A stretch of DNA of 64,000 nucleotides from contig NZ_BSTF01000020.1 of NCBI RefSeq assembly GCF_030269365.1, forward strand, positions 62,001-126,000, in the 5' to 3' direction. Shown in pieces: positions 43,869 through 52,061 of the stretch (within the stretch, counting starts at the first letter, position 1; the number at the start of each line of letters is the position of its first letter). The position numbers and the translations under genes are program-made. The notes beneath the pieces were generated by a model. The model saw only the letters and a list, made by a program, of their open reading frames with translations, had not been told where the DNA came from and made no database searches. The stretch comes from Lentzea sp. NBRC 102530. Its GTDB lineage: Bacteria > Actinomycetota > Actinomycetes > Mycobacteriales > Pseudonocardiaceae.

Positions 43869-44615
43869 ATGTTCGACGCAAACCTGTCCATGCTCTTCAC
43901 CGAGCTGCCGTTGCTGGAACGCCCGCAAGCCGCGCGCGCCGCCGGGTTCGACGCGGTCGAGATCTGGTGGCCGTTCGCGGACGCCGTACCCGAGACGCGC
44001 GAGGTCGAGGCGTTCGAGGCCGCGATCATCGACGCGCAGGTGCGCCTGGTCGGCCTGAACCTCTACGCGGGCGACATGCCGGCGGGCGACCGCGGCCTCA
44101 CGAGCTGGCCCGGCCGCGAGACCGAGTTCCGGGCGAACGTCGAGATCACCGCGGCCATCGCGGGCCGGCTCGGCTGCCGCACGCTCAACGCGCTGCACGG
44201 CAACTTCGAGACCACCGCCCAGACCGTCTCCCACTACCGCTTCGCCGCCGACGTCGCGGCGGAGATCGGCGCGCAGATCGTGATCGAACCGCTGAGCGGC
44301 GCGCCGCGGTACCCGATCAGGACCGCCCACCAGGCGTTCGAGCTGATCGACGAGATCGACCGCGGCAACGTGAAGCTGCTCGCGGACCTGTACCACCTCG
44401 CCACGAACGGCGACGACCTCGACACCCTCACCGACCACGTCGACCGCATCGGTCACGTGCAGATCGCCGACGCTCCCGGACGCGGTGAGCCCGGCACCGG
44501 CGAGCTGGACCTCTTCGGGCACCTCGCGAAGCTCCGCGCCAACGGCTACAGCGGTTTCGTCGGAGCCGAGTACAAGCCCGTCACCCACTCCTTCGCTTGG
44601 AGGGACAACGCATGA
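43869..44615 (+). CDS. hyi: Hydroxypyruvate isomerase
   Basis: This enzyme interconverts hydroxypyruvate and tartronate semialdehyde in glyoxylate assimilation. The 248-residue product is an AP-endonuclease-like TIM barrel. It has MFDANLSMLFTELPLLERPQAARAAGFDAVEIWWP, LNALHGN, VIEPLSGAPRYP, LLADLYHL and HVQIADAPGRGEPGTGELD, the motif set of Hyi. ATG 43869 has GGGAAGGA upstream. It is the first gene of a six-gene operon; the stop overlaps the glxR ATG (ATGA). Confidence 0.93.
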   Translation: MFDANLSMLFTELPLLERPQAARAAGFDAVEIWWPFADAVPETREVEAFEAAIIDAQVRLVGLNLYAGDMPAGDRGLTSWPGRETEFRANVEITAAIAGRLGCRTLNALHGNFETTAQTVSHYRFAADVAAEIGAQIVIEPLSGAPRYPIRTAHQAFELIDEIDRGNVKLLADLYHLATNGDDLDTLTDHVDRIGHVQIADAPGRGEPGTGELDLFGHLAKLRANGYSGFVGAEYKPVTHSFAWRDNA

Positions 44616-45469
44616 CCCGCATCGGTTTCATCGGACTCGGCATCATGGGCGGCCCGATGGCGGCCCACCTCGTAGCCGCCGGGCACGACGTGACGGGCTT
44701 CGACCTCAGCTCCGCGTCACGGGAGAAGCTGGCAGCAGACGGCGGCAAGGCGGCCGGATCGGCTCAGGAAGCCGTCACAGGCGCCGAGGTCGTCATCACG
44801 ATGCTGCCGAACCACCCGCAGGTCGAGGCCGTGATCGACGAGGTCACCTTCGACGACGGCACGCTGCTGATCGACATGAGCACGATCCGCCCGTCCACCT
44901 CGATCGACATCGCTCGCAGGCTCTCGAACGTCCGCGTGCTCGACGCGCCTGTGTCCGGCGGTCAGACCGGCGCGGTCCAGGCGTCGCTCAGCATCATGGT
45001 CGGAGGCGAGGAGCAGGACTTCGCCGCCGCCAGGCCGTTCCTGGAGGTCGTCGGCAAGACGATCGTGCACGTCGGCCCGCACGGCGCGGGCCAGGTCGTG
45101 AAGGCCGCGAACCAGCTGATGGTCGGCGGCATCTACGCGCTGGTCGCCGAGGCGATCGTGCTGCTGGAGGCGTCCGGCGTCGACCCGAAGGCGGGCCTCG
45201 ACGTGCTCGCGGGCGGTCTCGCCGCGAACCGGATCCTCGACCTCAAGCGCGAGTCCATGATCGCGCGCGAGTTCCAGCCCGGCTTCCGGATCGACCTGCA
45301 CCACAAGGACATGGGCATCGCACTGGACGCGGCACGCGCCGCCGACGTCGCGCTGCCGGTCACCAACCAGATCGCCGCGCTGGTCGCGGCGGCACGCGCG
45401 CAGGGTTACGGGTCGCTCGACCACTCCGCGCTGCTCAAGGTCATCGAGAACTTCGCAGGGAGGAGCTGA
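44612..45469 (+). CDS. glxR: Tartronate semialdehyde reductase (2-hydroxy-3-oxopropionate reductase)
   Basis: This enzyme reduces tartronate semialdehyde to glycerate with NAD(P)H. The 285-residue product belongs to the beta-hydroxyacid dehydrogenase family. FIGLGIMGGPMAAHL is the nucleotide-binding motif. The substrate signature is DAPVSGGQTGA, and the catalytic Lys is in GAGQVVKAANQLM. The helix LHHKDMGIALDAA is typical. ATG 44612, with GGAGGG upstream, gives MTRIGFIGLG. It is coupled to hyi and followed by gcl after 2 bp. Confidence 0.95.
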   Translation: MTRIGFIGLGIMGGPMAAHLVAAGHDVTGFDLSSASREKLAADGGKAAGSAQEAVTGAEVVITMLPNHPQVEAVIDEVTFDDGTLLIDMSTIRPSTSIDIARRLSNVRVLDAPVSGGQTGAVQASLSIMVGGEEQDFAAARPFLEVVGKTIVHVGPHGAGQVVKAANQLMVGGIYALVAEAIVLLEASGVDPKAGLDVLAGGLAANRILDLKRESMIAREFQPGFRIDLHHKDMGIALDAARAADVALPVTNQIAALVAAARAQGYGSLDHSALLKVIENFAGRS

Positions 45470-45471
45470 AC

Positions 45472-47172
45472 ATGCCGAAGGTCCCCGTCATGCAGGCGGT
45501 CGTCGAGGTCCTCAAGTCCGAGGGCATCGACGTCGTGTTCGGCTGCCCCGGCGCCGCGATCCTCCCGCTGTACAAGGCGATGGAGGAAGACGGCGGCATC
45601 GAGCACCTGATCGTCCGGCACGAGGAGGGCGCCACGCACATGGCCGACGGCTGGTCGCGCACGACCGGCAACGTCGGCGTCGCGATCGGCACCTCCGGCC
45701 CGGCCGGCACGAACATGATCACCGGCCTCTACACCGCGCAGGCCGACTCCGTGCCGATCCTGTGCATCACCGGCCAGGCCGCGGTCTCCAAGCTGCACCA
45801 GGAGGCGTTCCAGGCCGTCGACATCGTCTCGATCGCCGCCCCCGTCACGAAGTGGGCGGTGCAGGTCAAGGAAGCCGCGCAGATGCCGTGGATCTTCCGC
45901 GAGGCGTTCCGGATCGCCCGTTCCGGACGGCCGGGCCCGGTGCTGATCGACCTGCCGATCGACGTGCAGAAGCAGGAGATCGAGTGGGACTCCACGATCG
46001 ACGAACCGTTGCCGGTGCCGAAGAGCGCTCCGAGTGACGCACGGGTCGAGCGCGCGTTGGAGCTGCTGCTCGCCGCCGAACGCCCACTGCTGCTCGCCGG
46101 TGGCGGTGTCATTCTCGGCGAGGCGTCGGATGAGCTGCTGGAGCTGGCCGAGTTCCTGCAGATCCCGATCCAGGCGACCCTGATGGGCAAGGGCGCGATC
46201 GACGAGGACCACCCGCTGTACGCGGGCATGACCGGCATCCAGACCTCACAGCGCTACGGCAACGCGTCGTTCCTGGAGTCCGACCTGGTGCTGGCGCTGG
46301 GCGCGCGTTTCGGCGACCGGCACACCGGCGATCTCGCCACCTACCGGGGTGACCGCAAGTTCATCCACGTCGACGTCGAGCCGACGCAGATCGGCAAGGT
46401 CTTCGGCCCCGACCTCGGCATCGTCGCCGACACCAAGCTGTTCCTGAAGGCCCTGCTGGACAAGGCGAAGCAGCACGGACCCCGGGAGCAGGGCGGCTGG
46501 GTCGAGCGGTGCCAGGAGCTCAAGCGCACGCTGCTGCGGCGCGAGGACTTCGACACCGTGCCGGTCAAGGCGCCGCGGGTGTTCAAGGAGATCAACGAGT
46601 TCTACGGCCCGGACACCTACTTCGTCACGGCCATCGGGCTCTACCAGATCTGGTCCGGCCAGCACCAGAAGGCGCACAAGCCGCGCCACTACCAGGTCTG
46701 CGGCCAGGCGGGACCGCTCGGCTGGGAGATCCCGGCGGCCATCGGCGTGAAGAAGGCGAGGCCGGACGCCGAGGTCGTCGGGGTCGTCGGCGACTACTCG
46801 TTCCAGTTCCTCGTGGAGGAACTCGCGGTCGGCGCCCAGTACGACGTGCCGTTCGTGCTGATCATGCTGAACAACGAGTACCTCGGCCTGATCCGGATGG
46901 CCGAGGACCACGGCGGCTACGACATGAAGTACGAGGTCGACATCCACTACGACACCACGGGCTCGGACAACGTGAAGATCATGGAGGCCTACGGCTGCTC
47001 CGGCATCCGGGTCGCCGATCCGGGCGAGATCCGCGCCTCGCTGGAGTGGGCGCGCAAGGAAGCGGACCGGACGAGCCGCCCGGTCCTCGTGGAGATCATG
47101 ATCGAACGCGAGGGCAACACCGCGAACGGCACCTCGATCGCCGCGATGAAGGAATTCGAGCCCATCCCGTGA
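45472..47172 (+). CDS. gcl: Glyoxylate carboligase with Glu51
   Basis: The ThDP enzyme condenses two glyoxylates to tartronate semialdehyde with CO2 release. The 566-residue product has the AHAS-like three-domain layout. ThDP binding is marked by GDYSFQFLVEELAVGAQYDVPFVL ... NNEY, and FAD-domain motifs are kept. It aligns closely with E. coli Gcl (CQELKRTLLRR, NVPVK-like, CGQAGPLGW). The position where E. coli Gcl has Val51 (RHVEGA) reads RHEEGA here, giving Glu51 as in other ThDP enzymes. ATG 45472 has GGGAGGAG upstream. The GTGA overlap leads to glxK. Confidence 0.94.
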   Translation: MPKVPVMQAVVEVLKSEGIDVVFGCPGAAILPLYKAMEEDGGIEHLIVRHEEGATHMADGWSRTTGNVGVAIGTSGPAGTNMITGLYTAQADSVPILCITGQAAVSKLHQEAFQAVDIVSIAAPVTKWAVQVKEAAQMPWIFREAFRIARSGRPGPVLIDLPIDVQKQEIEWDSTIDEPLPVPKSAPSDARVERALELLLAAERPLLLAGGGVILGEASDELLELAEFLQIPIQATLMGKGAIDEDHPLYAGMTGIQTSQRYGNASFLESDLVLALGARFGDRHTGDLATYRGDRKFIHVDVEPTQIGKVFGPDLGIVADTKLFLKALLDKAKQHGPREQGGWVERCQELKRTLLRREDFDTVPVKAPRVFKEINEFYGPDTYFVTAIGLYQIWSGQHQKAHKPRHYQVCGQAGPLGWEIPAAIGVKKARPDAEVVGVVGDYSFQFLVEELAVGAQYDVPFVLIMLNNEYLGLIRMAEDHGGYDMKYEVDIHYDTTGSDNVKIMEAYGCSGIRVADPGEIRASLEWARKEADRTSRPVLVEIMIEREGNTANGTSIAAMKEFEPIP

Positions 47173-48173
47173 GTCACGTGATCGTCGCGCCGGACAAGTT
47201 CAAGGGATCGCTCACCGCCCCGCAGGTCGCCGCCGCCGTCGCGCGCGGCCTGCGGGAGGCGGCCCCGGACGTGGACGTGCGCCTGCTCCCGGTGGCCGAC
47301 GGCGGCGACGGCACCGTCGACGCCGCCGTCGCCGCCGGGTTCCTCAAGGTCGGGCGCTGGGTCACCGGACCGGTCGGCAAGCCGGTGCCCGCGTCGTTCG
47401 CCGTGCAGGACGGGACCGCGGTGGTCGAGGTGGCCTCGGCGGCCGGGCTGACGTTGCTGGAGCGGCCCGCGCCGCTCGACGCCACCAGCCGCGGAGTCGG
47501 TGAGCTGCTGAAAGCCGCGCTGGACGTCGGCTGCACCACGATCGTGCTCGGCCTGGGCGGCAGCGCCTGCACGGACGGCGGCGCGGGCATGCTGGAGGCG
47601 CTCGGCTCGACGTCGTTCGACGGCGTCGACCTGGTGCTCGCCTCGGACGTGGACAACCCGCTGCTCGGCCCGTCCGGCGCGGCCGCGGTCTACGGACCGC
47701 AGAAGGGCGCGTCACCCGAGCAGGTGGAGGTCCTCGAACGCCGGCTCAGCGCGTTCGCCGACCTGATCGGGCCCGAGCACGCCGAACGCCCCGGCGCGGG
47801 TGCGGCGGGCGGCATCGGGTTCGCGGCCCTCGCGGTGCTGGGTGCGCGGTTCCGGCCGGGCATCGAGGTGGTGCTGGAACTCGCGGGCTTCGCCGAGGCC
47901 GTCCGGGACGCGTCGCTGGTGATCACCGGCGAGGGGTCGCTGGACGCCCAGACCAGGCACGGCAAGGCGCCGTACGGCGTGGTCAGGGCCTCGGGCGACG
48001 TGCCGGTGGTCGCGGTGGCGGGGCAGTGCTCGGTCGAACCCGGTGACCTGGGGTTGAAGGCCGCCTACGCGCTGTCGGACGTCGAACCGGACCTCACCCG
48101 GTGCATGGTGCGGGCCGAACCCCTGCTGGAGGTTCTCGGCGGTCGCATCGCACGCGACTGGGTGTCACAGTGA
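47169..48173 (+). CDS. glxK: Glycerate kinase
   Basis: This enzyme phosphorylates glycerate, completing the route from glyoxylate to the glycolytic pool. The 334-residue protein is of the GlxK/GarK type with PDKFKGSLTAPQVAAAVARG, DGGDGT, LGLGGSACTDGGAGM and LDAQTRHGKAPYGV. It is somewhat shorter than the about 380-residue enterobacterial enzymes. GTG 47169 overlaps the gcl stop, and its stop overlaps the allantoinase GTG. Confidence 0.93.
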   Translation: MSHVIVAPDKFKGSLTAPQVAAAVARGLREAAPDVDVRLLPVADGGDGTVDAAVAAGFLKVGRWVTGPVGKPVPASFAVQDGTAVVEVASAAGLTLLERPAPLDATSRGVGELLKAALDVGCTTIVLGLGGSACTDGGAGMLEALGSTSFDGVDLVLASDVDNPLLGPSGAAAVYGPQKGASPEQVEVLERRLSAFADLIGPEHAERPGAGAAGGIGFAALAVLGARFRPGIEVVLELAGFAEAVRDASLVITGEGSLDAQTRHGKAPYGVVRASGDVPVVAVAGQCSVEPGDLGLKAAYALSDVEPDLTRCMVRAEPLLEVLGGRIARDWVSQ

Positions 48174-49468
48174 GTGGCATGGACCTGGTGTTCCGCGGCC
48201 GCAGGGTCGTCACCCCGCAGGGCGAGATCGCGTGCGACGTCGGTGTCGCCGGCGGCAGGATCGTCGCCGTCGAGCCGCACATCGACTCGCCGAACGTCGT
48301 GCACCTCGCCGACGACGAGGTGTTGCTGCCGGGCCTCGTCGACACCCACGTGCACGTCAACGACCCTGGTCGCAGCGAGTGGGAGGGCTTCGAGACGGCG
48401 ACGCGCGCGGCCGCGGCCGGGGGCGTCACGACGATCATCGACATGCCTCTCAACAGCATCCCGCCGACGGTCGAGGTGGCGGCGCTGGAGATCAAGCGCA
48501 AGGCGGCGGCCACCGTCTCGGTGGACGTCGGGTTCTGGGGTGGCATCGTCCCCGGCAACCTCGCCGACCTGAAGCCGTTGCACGAGGCCGGCGTCTTCGG
48601 CTTCAAGTGCTTCCTGCTGCACTCGGGTGTGGACGAGTTCCCGGCGGTCACCACCACCGAACTCGAAACGGCGCTAAGGCAACTGGCGACGCTCGACGCG
48701 TTGACGATCGTGCACGCCGAGGACGCGCACACGGTCCGTGAGTCCGAACCGGACTACCCGGGCTTCCTCGCGTCACGGCCGCGTGAGGCCGAGAACAAGG
48801 CGATCAGCGACGTGGTCGAGCTGACCCGACGCACCGGCGCGCGCACGCACGTCCTGCACCTCTCGTCGTCGGACGCGCTCTCCATCCTGGAGGCCGCCAA
48901 GCGCGAGAGCCTGCCGATCAGCGCCGAGACCTGCCCGCACTACCTCACGTTCACCGCCGAGGAGATCCACGACGGGCAGACGGAGTTCAAGTGCTGCCCA
49001 CCCATCCGGGAGGCGGAGAACCGCGAGGCGTTGTGGCAGGGCCTGCGCGACGGCGTGATCGACCTGGTCGTGAGCGACCACTCGCCGAGCACGGTGGAGC
49101 TCAAGGCAGGCGACTTCGCCACGGCGTGGGGCGGCATCGCGTCGCTCCAGCTCGGCCTGCCGGCGGTGTGGACGGGCGCGCGCGACCGCGGGTTCCAGCT
49201 CACCGACGTCGTCCGCTGGATGGCGACGCACCCGGCCCGGCAGGTCGGGCTGGAGTCCAAGGGCGCCATCGAGGTCGGCAAGGACGCGGACCTCGTGGTC
49301 TTCGCACCGGACGAGACCTTCGTGGTGGACAAGGACGAGCTCCACCACCGCAACCCCGTCACGCCGTACCACGGACGCTCGCTGCACGGCGTCGTCCGGC
49401 AAACGTGGTTGCGTGGCAAGGAGATCAGCTCAACCCAAGGCAAGTTGCTCAGAAGAGGAGAAGCATGA
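48170..49468 (+). CDS. allB: Allantoinase
   Basis: This binuclear metal amidohydrolase opens allantoin to allantoate. The 432-residue product has the dihydroorotase-like metal motif GLVDTHVHVNDPGRSEWEGF, the carbamylated-Lys region FGFKCFLLHSG, His in HAEDAHTV and HVLHLSSSDAL, and catalytic Asp in VVSDHSPS. GTG 48170 overlaps the glxK stop; ATG 48179 is also possible. The stop overlaps the allantoicase start. Confidence 0.94.
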   Translation: MSGMDLVFRGRRVVTPQGEIACDVGVAGGRIVAVEPHIDSPNVVHLADDEVLLPGLVDTHVHVNDPGRSEWEGFETATRAAAAGGVTTIIDMPLNSIPPTVEVAALEIKRKAAATVSVDVGFWGGIVPGNLADLKPLHEAGVFGFKCFLLHSGVDEFPAVTTTELETALRQLATLDALTIVHAEDAHTVRESEPDYPGFLASRPREAENKAISDVVELTRRTGARTHVLHLSSSDALSILEAAKRESLPISAETCPHYLTFTAEEIHDGQTEFKCCPPIREAENREALWQGLRDGVIDLVVSDHSPSTVELKAGDFATAWGGIASLQLGLPAVWTGARDRGFQLTDVVRWMATHPARQVGLESKGAIEVGKDADLVVFAPDETFVVDKDELHHRNPVTPYHGRSLHGVVRQTWLRGKEISSTQGKLLRRGEA

Positions 49469-50457
49469 CGGAGTGGACCCGGCTGCCCGATCTCGCCTCG
49501 CGCGCGGTCGGAGGTGGTGTGGTCTGGGCGAACGACGAGTTGTTCGCCGAGCGGGAGAACCTGATCAAGCCCGCCGAGCCGGTCTACCAGACCTACACCT
49601 TCGGCCACAAAGGCCAGGTCTACGACGGCTGGGAGACCCGGCGGCGCCGTGAGGCGGGCGTCGACCAGGCCGTGATCAGGCTCGGCATGCCCGGCGTGGT
49701 GCGCGGGGTCGTCGTCGACACGGCGTTCTTCAAGGGCAACTACCCGCCGTTCTGCTGGGTCGAGGGCGCCCAGGTCGACGGCTACCCGTCCGCCGAGGAG
49801 ATCACCGACTGGTTCCCGCTGGTCGAACGCACGGCGTTGAAGGGCGACGAGAAGCACTTCTTCGACGTGCGCGAAGGCCGTCGCGTCACGCACGTACGGC
49901 TGACGATCGACCCCGACGGCGGTGTGGCACGTCTGCGCGTGCACGGCGAACCGTTGGCGGACCCGCGTCTGCTCGTGGGCGGTGTCGACCTCGCCGCGCT
50001 GGAGAACGGCGCGGTCGTCACCGGGTGCAGCAACATGTTCTACAGCTCGCCCAACAACCTCATCGCCCCTGGCCAGGCCACGGTCATGGGGGAGGGCTGG
50101 GAAACCGCGCGCCGCCGTGACGACGGCAACGACTGGGTGTCGTTGCGGCTCGCCGCACCGGGCGTCGTGCAGCTCGTGGAACTCGACACCAGCCATTTCA
50201 AGGGCAACGCGCCGGGCTGGGCGTCCGTTCGCGGCTGCGACGAGCGCACGGACCCGGACGCCTGGTTCGACCTGCTCCCGCGCACCCGGCTGCAGCCCGA
50301 CACGCGGCACAGGTTCGTCGTGGACCCGAAGGAGGCCACGGCCGTGCGCCTCGACATCTACCCGGACGGTGGCATGGCCCGGTTGCGGGTCTTCGGCACG
50401 TTGACCGCGGACGGCGTGTCACACCTTGAGAAGGTCTGGACCAATACGACGCGCTGA
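49465..50457 (+). CDS. alc: Allantoicase
   Basis: This enzyme hydrolyses allantoate to ureidoglycolate and urea. The 330-residue product contains two homologous jelly-roll halves. Each has a GWETxRRR region (YDGWETRRRREAG and GEGWETARRRDDG) and a later DTxxFKGNxP motif (DTAFFKGNYP and DTSHFKGNAP), as expected for the family. ATG 49465 overlaps the allB stop (ATGA) and has AGAGGAGAAG upstream. It is the last gene of the hyi-alc operon. A ureidoglycolate lyase and a urease would be needed next but are not here. Confidence 0.95.
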   Translation: MTEWTRLPDLASRAVGGGVVWANDELFAERENLIKPAEPVYQTYTFGHKGQVYDGWETRRRREAGVDQAVIRLGMPGVVRGVVVDTAFFKGNYPPFCWVEGAQVDGYPSAEEITDWFPLVERTALKGDEKHFFDVREGRRVTHVRLTIDPDGGVARLRVHGEPLADPRLLVGGVDLAALENGAVVTGCSNMFYSSPNNLIAPGQATVMGEGWETARRRDDGNDWVSLRLAAPGVVQLVELDTSHFKGNAPGWASVRGCDERTDPDAWFDLLPRTRLQPDTRHRFVVDPKEATAVRLDIYPDGGMARLRVFGTLTADGVSHLEKVWTNTTR

Positions 50458-50467
50458 TGTCACGGTC

Positions 50468-50498
50468 TTCCTCCCTGAATCTTTCGCATCGGGAGGAA
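50468..50498 (+). promoter_or_regulatory. Leader hairpin covering the ribosome-binding site of peptidase 1
   Basis: TTCCTCCC (50468-50475) is fully complementary to GGGAGGAA (50491-50498), the Shine-Dalgarno before ATG 50503, across a 15-nt loop. Pairing would hide the ribosome-binding site. A related but imperfect arrangement precedes the second peptidase (52025-52057). Confidence 0.5.
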
Positions 50499-50502
50499 AT
50501 CC

Positions 50503-52050
50503 ATGCGGGCAAGCGTTTTCGGCGCTGTGCTGGCGAGTGCCGCGGTGGTGCTGGGCAGCGCCCAGGTCGCCGTCGCGGCACCGGACAGACCGGGGTTCGA
50601 GGTCGGCTCGATCGCCTGGCGGCCTTGCGCCGAGGCTCCGGCGATCGAGTGCGGCTTCCTCGAGTTACCCGTGGACCACGCGCGGCCGCGCGGGGAGAAG
50701 TTCCAGCTCGCCGTGTCGCGGCGCAAGGCGGGTGACCCGTCCCGGCGGATCGGCGCGATGATCATCAACCCCGGTGGTCCGGGAGGGTCGGGCGTCGAGT
50801 TCTCGTTCCGGGCCGAGGGGTTCTTCAGCAAGGAGATCACCGACCGGTTCGACGTCATCGGGTTCGACCCGCGCGGTGTCGCGAGGTCCGCGCCGATCCG
50901 GTGCTCGGCGGACGTGCTGGCGAAGCGGCCGTCGCTCTACCCGCAGAGCAGGGCCGAGTTCGAGCGGCTCGTCGCGTTCAACCAGGAGTTGCGCGCCGAC
51001 TGCCGCAAGGTCTCCGGCGCGCTCTTCGACCACGTGTCGACGACGGACGTCGCGCACGACATCGACCTGATCCGCCGCGCACTCGGTGAGCGGAAGATCA
51101 ACTGGTTCGGCGTCTCGTACGGCACGTTCATGGGCCAGCAGTACGCCGAGCTCTACGGCCGCAACCTCCGCGCGATGGTCAGCGACTCCACCGTGGACCA
51201 CAGCCTCGGCACCTGGCAGTTCGCCGCGACGCTCTCGCGCGGTGTCGAGGACGTGTTCGCCGAGTGGGTCAAGTGGAACGACCGCGACCCCGCGTCGCCG
51301 TTCCACGGCCAGGACCTCCGCCGGATCTGGAAGGACCTGCTCGCCAGGGCCGATCGCGGCGAGCTGAAGGACCCGCTGGGCAACGTGATCACGGCCGAGG
51401 CGCTCGGCGCCGGAGTGCAGGGCATGGGCTACTACCCGGACTGGAAGTGGTTCGCCGACGACATCGCCGCGCTGGTCAACGGCGTTCCGGCGACCCGGTC
51501 GTTCGGCAAGTCCGAACTGGTGAACTACCCGGAACCGGCGGTCTTCTGCGACGACTGGAACGTGCGCATCGGCTCGTGGAGCGAGTACCAGGCCATCAAC
51601 GCCATGAACGTCCGGCTGTCGCCGAACACCCGCGGCAACGCGCTCGGTCATTTCTTCCTCGCGTCGTGCGCGGGCTATCCCAAGGCCTCGAACCCGCAGC
51701 GGCCGTTGAACATCAAGCACGCGCCGAAGTTCCTCATGACGAACTCGCTGCACGACCCGGCGACGGTCTACGAGTGGGCGGTCAACGCGCACCGGCAGAC
51801 TCGCGACACCTCGGTGTTGGTGACCTACGAAGGCTCGGGGCACACCGTCTACGACCGCAGCGAATGCACCCGGAAGATCAACGACGACTACCTGTTGTCG
51901 CTGAAACTGCCGCGTACCGGAACTCGTTGCGCCGAAACGGCTAAACCCAGCGTGGTTGTACGACTACAGGCTGATTCTGTTCCCTACCGAGGTCGGTTGT
52001 CCGTCTCACCGGGCGGTGGAAGCGTTCCCTCCGCAAGTTCGGGGATCTAG
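50503..52050 (+). CDS. Secreted alpha/beta-hydrolase peptidase (tripeptidyl aminopeptidase type), copy 1
   Basis: The 515-residue precursor has a Sec signal peptide (VFGAVLASAAVVLGSAQVAVAA) and the alpha/beta-hydrolase fold. NPGGPGGSG is the oxyanion-loop signature of the actinomycete tripeptidyl aminopeptidases, GVSYGT carries the nucleophile Ser205, and LHDPATVYEWA and SGHTVYD near the end hold the Asp and His. It probably releases short peptides from protein N-termini outside the cell. It is about 70% similar by eye to the next gene; the last 40 residues differ and run into the spacer. The start has GGGAGGA. Confidence 0.88.
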   Translation: MRASVFGAVLASAAVVLGSAQVAVAAPDRPGFEVGSIAWRPCAEAPAIECGFLELPVDHARPRGEKFQLAVSRRKAGDPSRRIGAMIINPGGPGGSGVEFSFRAEGFFSKEITDRFDVIGFDPRGVARSAPIRCSADVLAKRPSLYPQSRAEFERLVAFNQELRADCRKVSGALFDHVSTTDVAHDIDLIRRALGERKINWFGVSYGTFMGQQYAELYGRNLRAMVSDSTVDHSLGTWQFAATLSRGVEDVFAEWVKWNDRDPASPFHGQDLRRIWKDLLARADRGELKDPLGNVITAEALGAGVQGMGYYPDWKWFADDIAALVNGVPATRSFGKSELVNYPEPAVFCDDWNVRIGSWSEYQAINAMNVRLSPNTRGNALGHFFLASCAGYPKASNPQRPLNIKHAPKFLMTNSLHDPATVYEWAVNAHRQTRDTSVLVTYEGSGHTVYDRSECTRKINDDYLLSLKLPRTGTRCAETAKPSVVVRLQADSVPYRGRLSVSPGGGSVPSASSGI

Positions 52051-52061
52051 GGAGGAAATCC

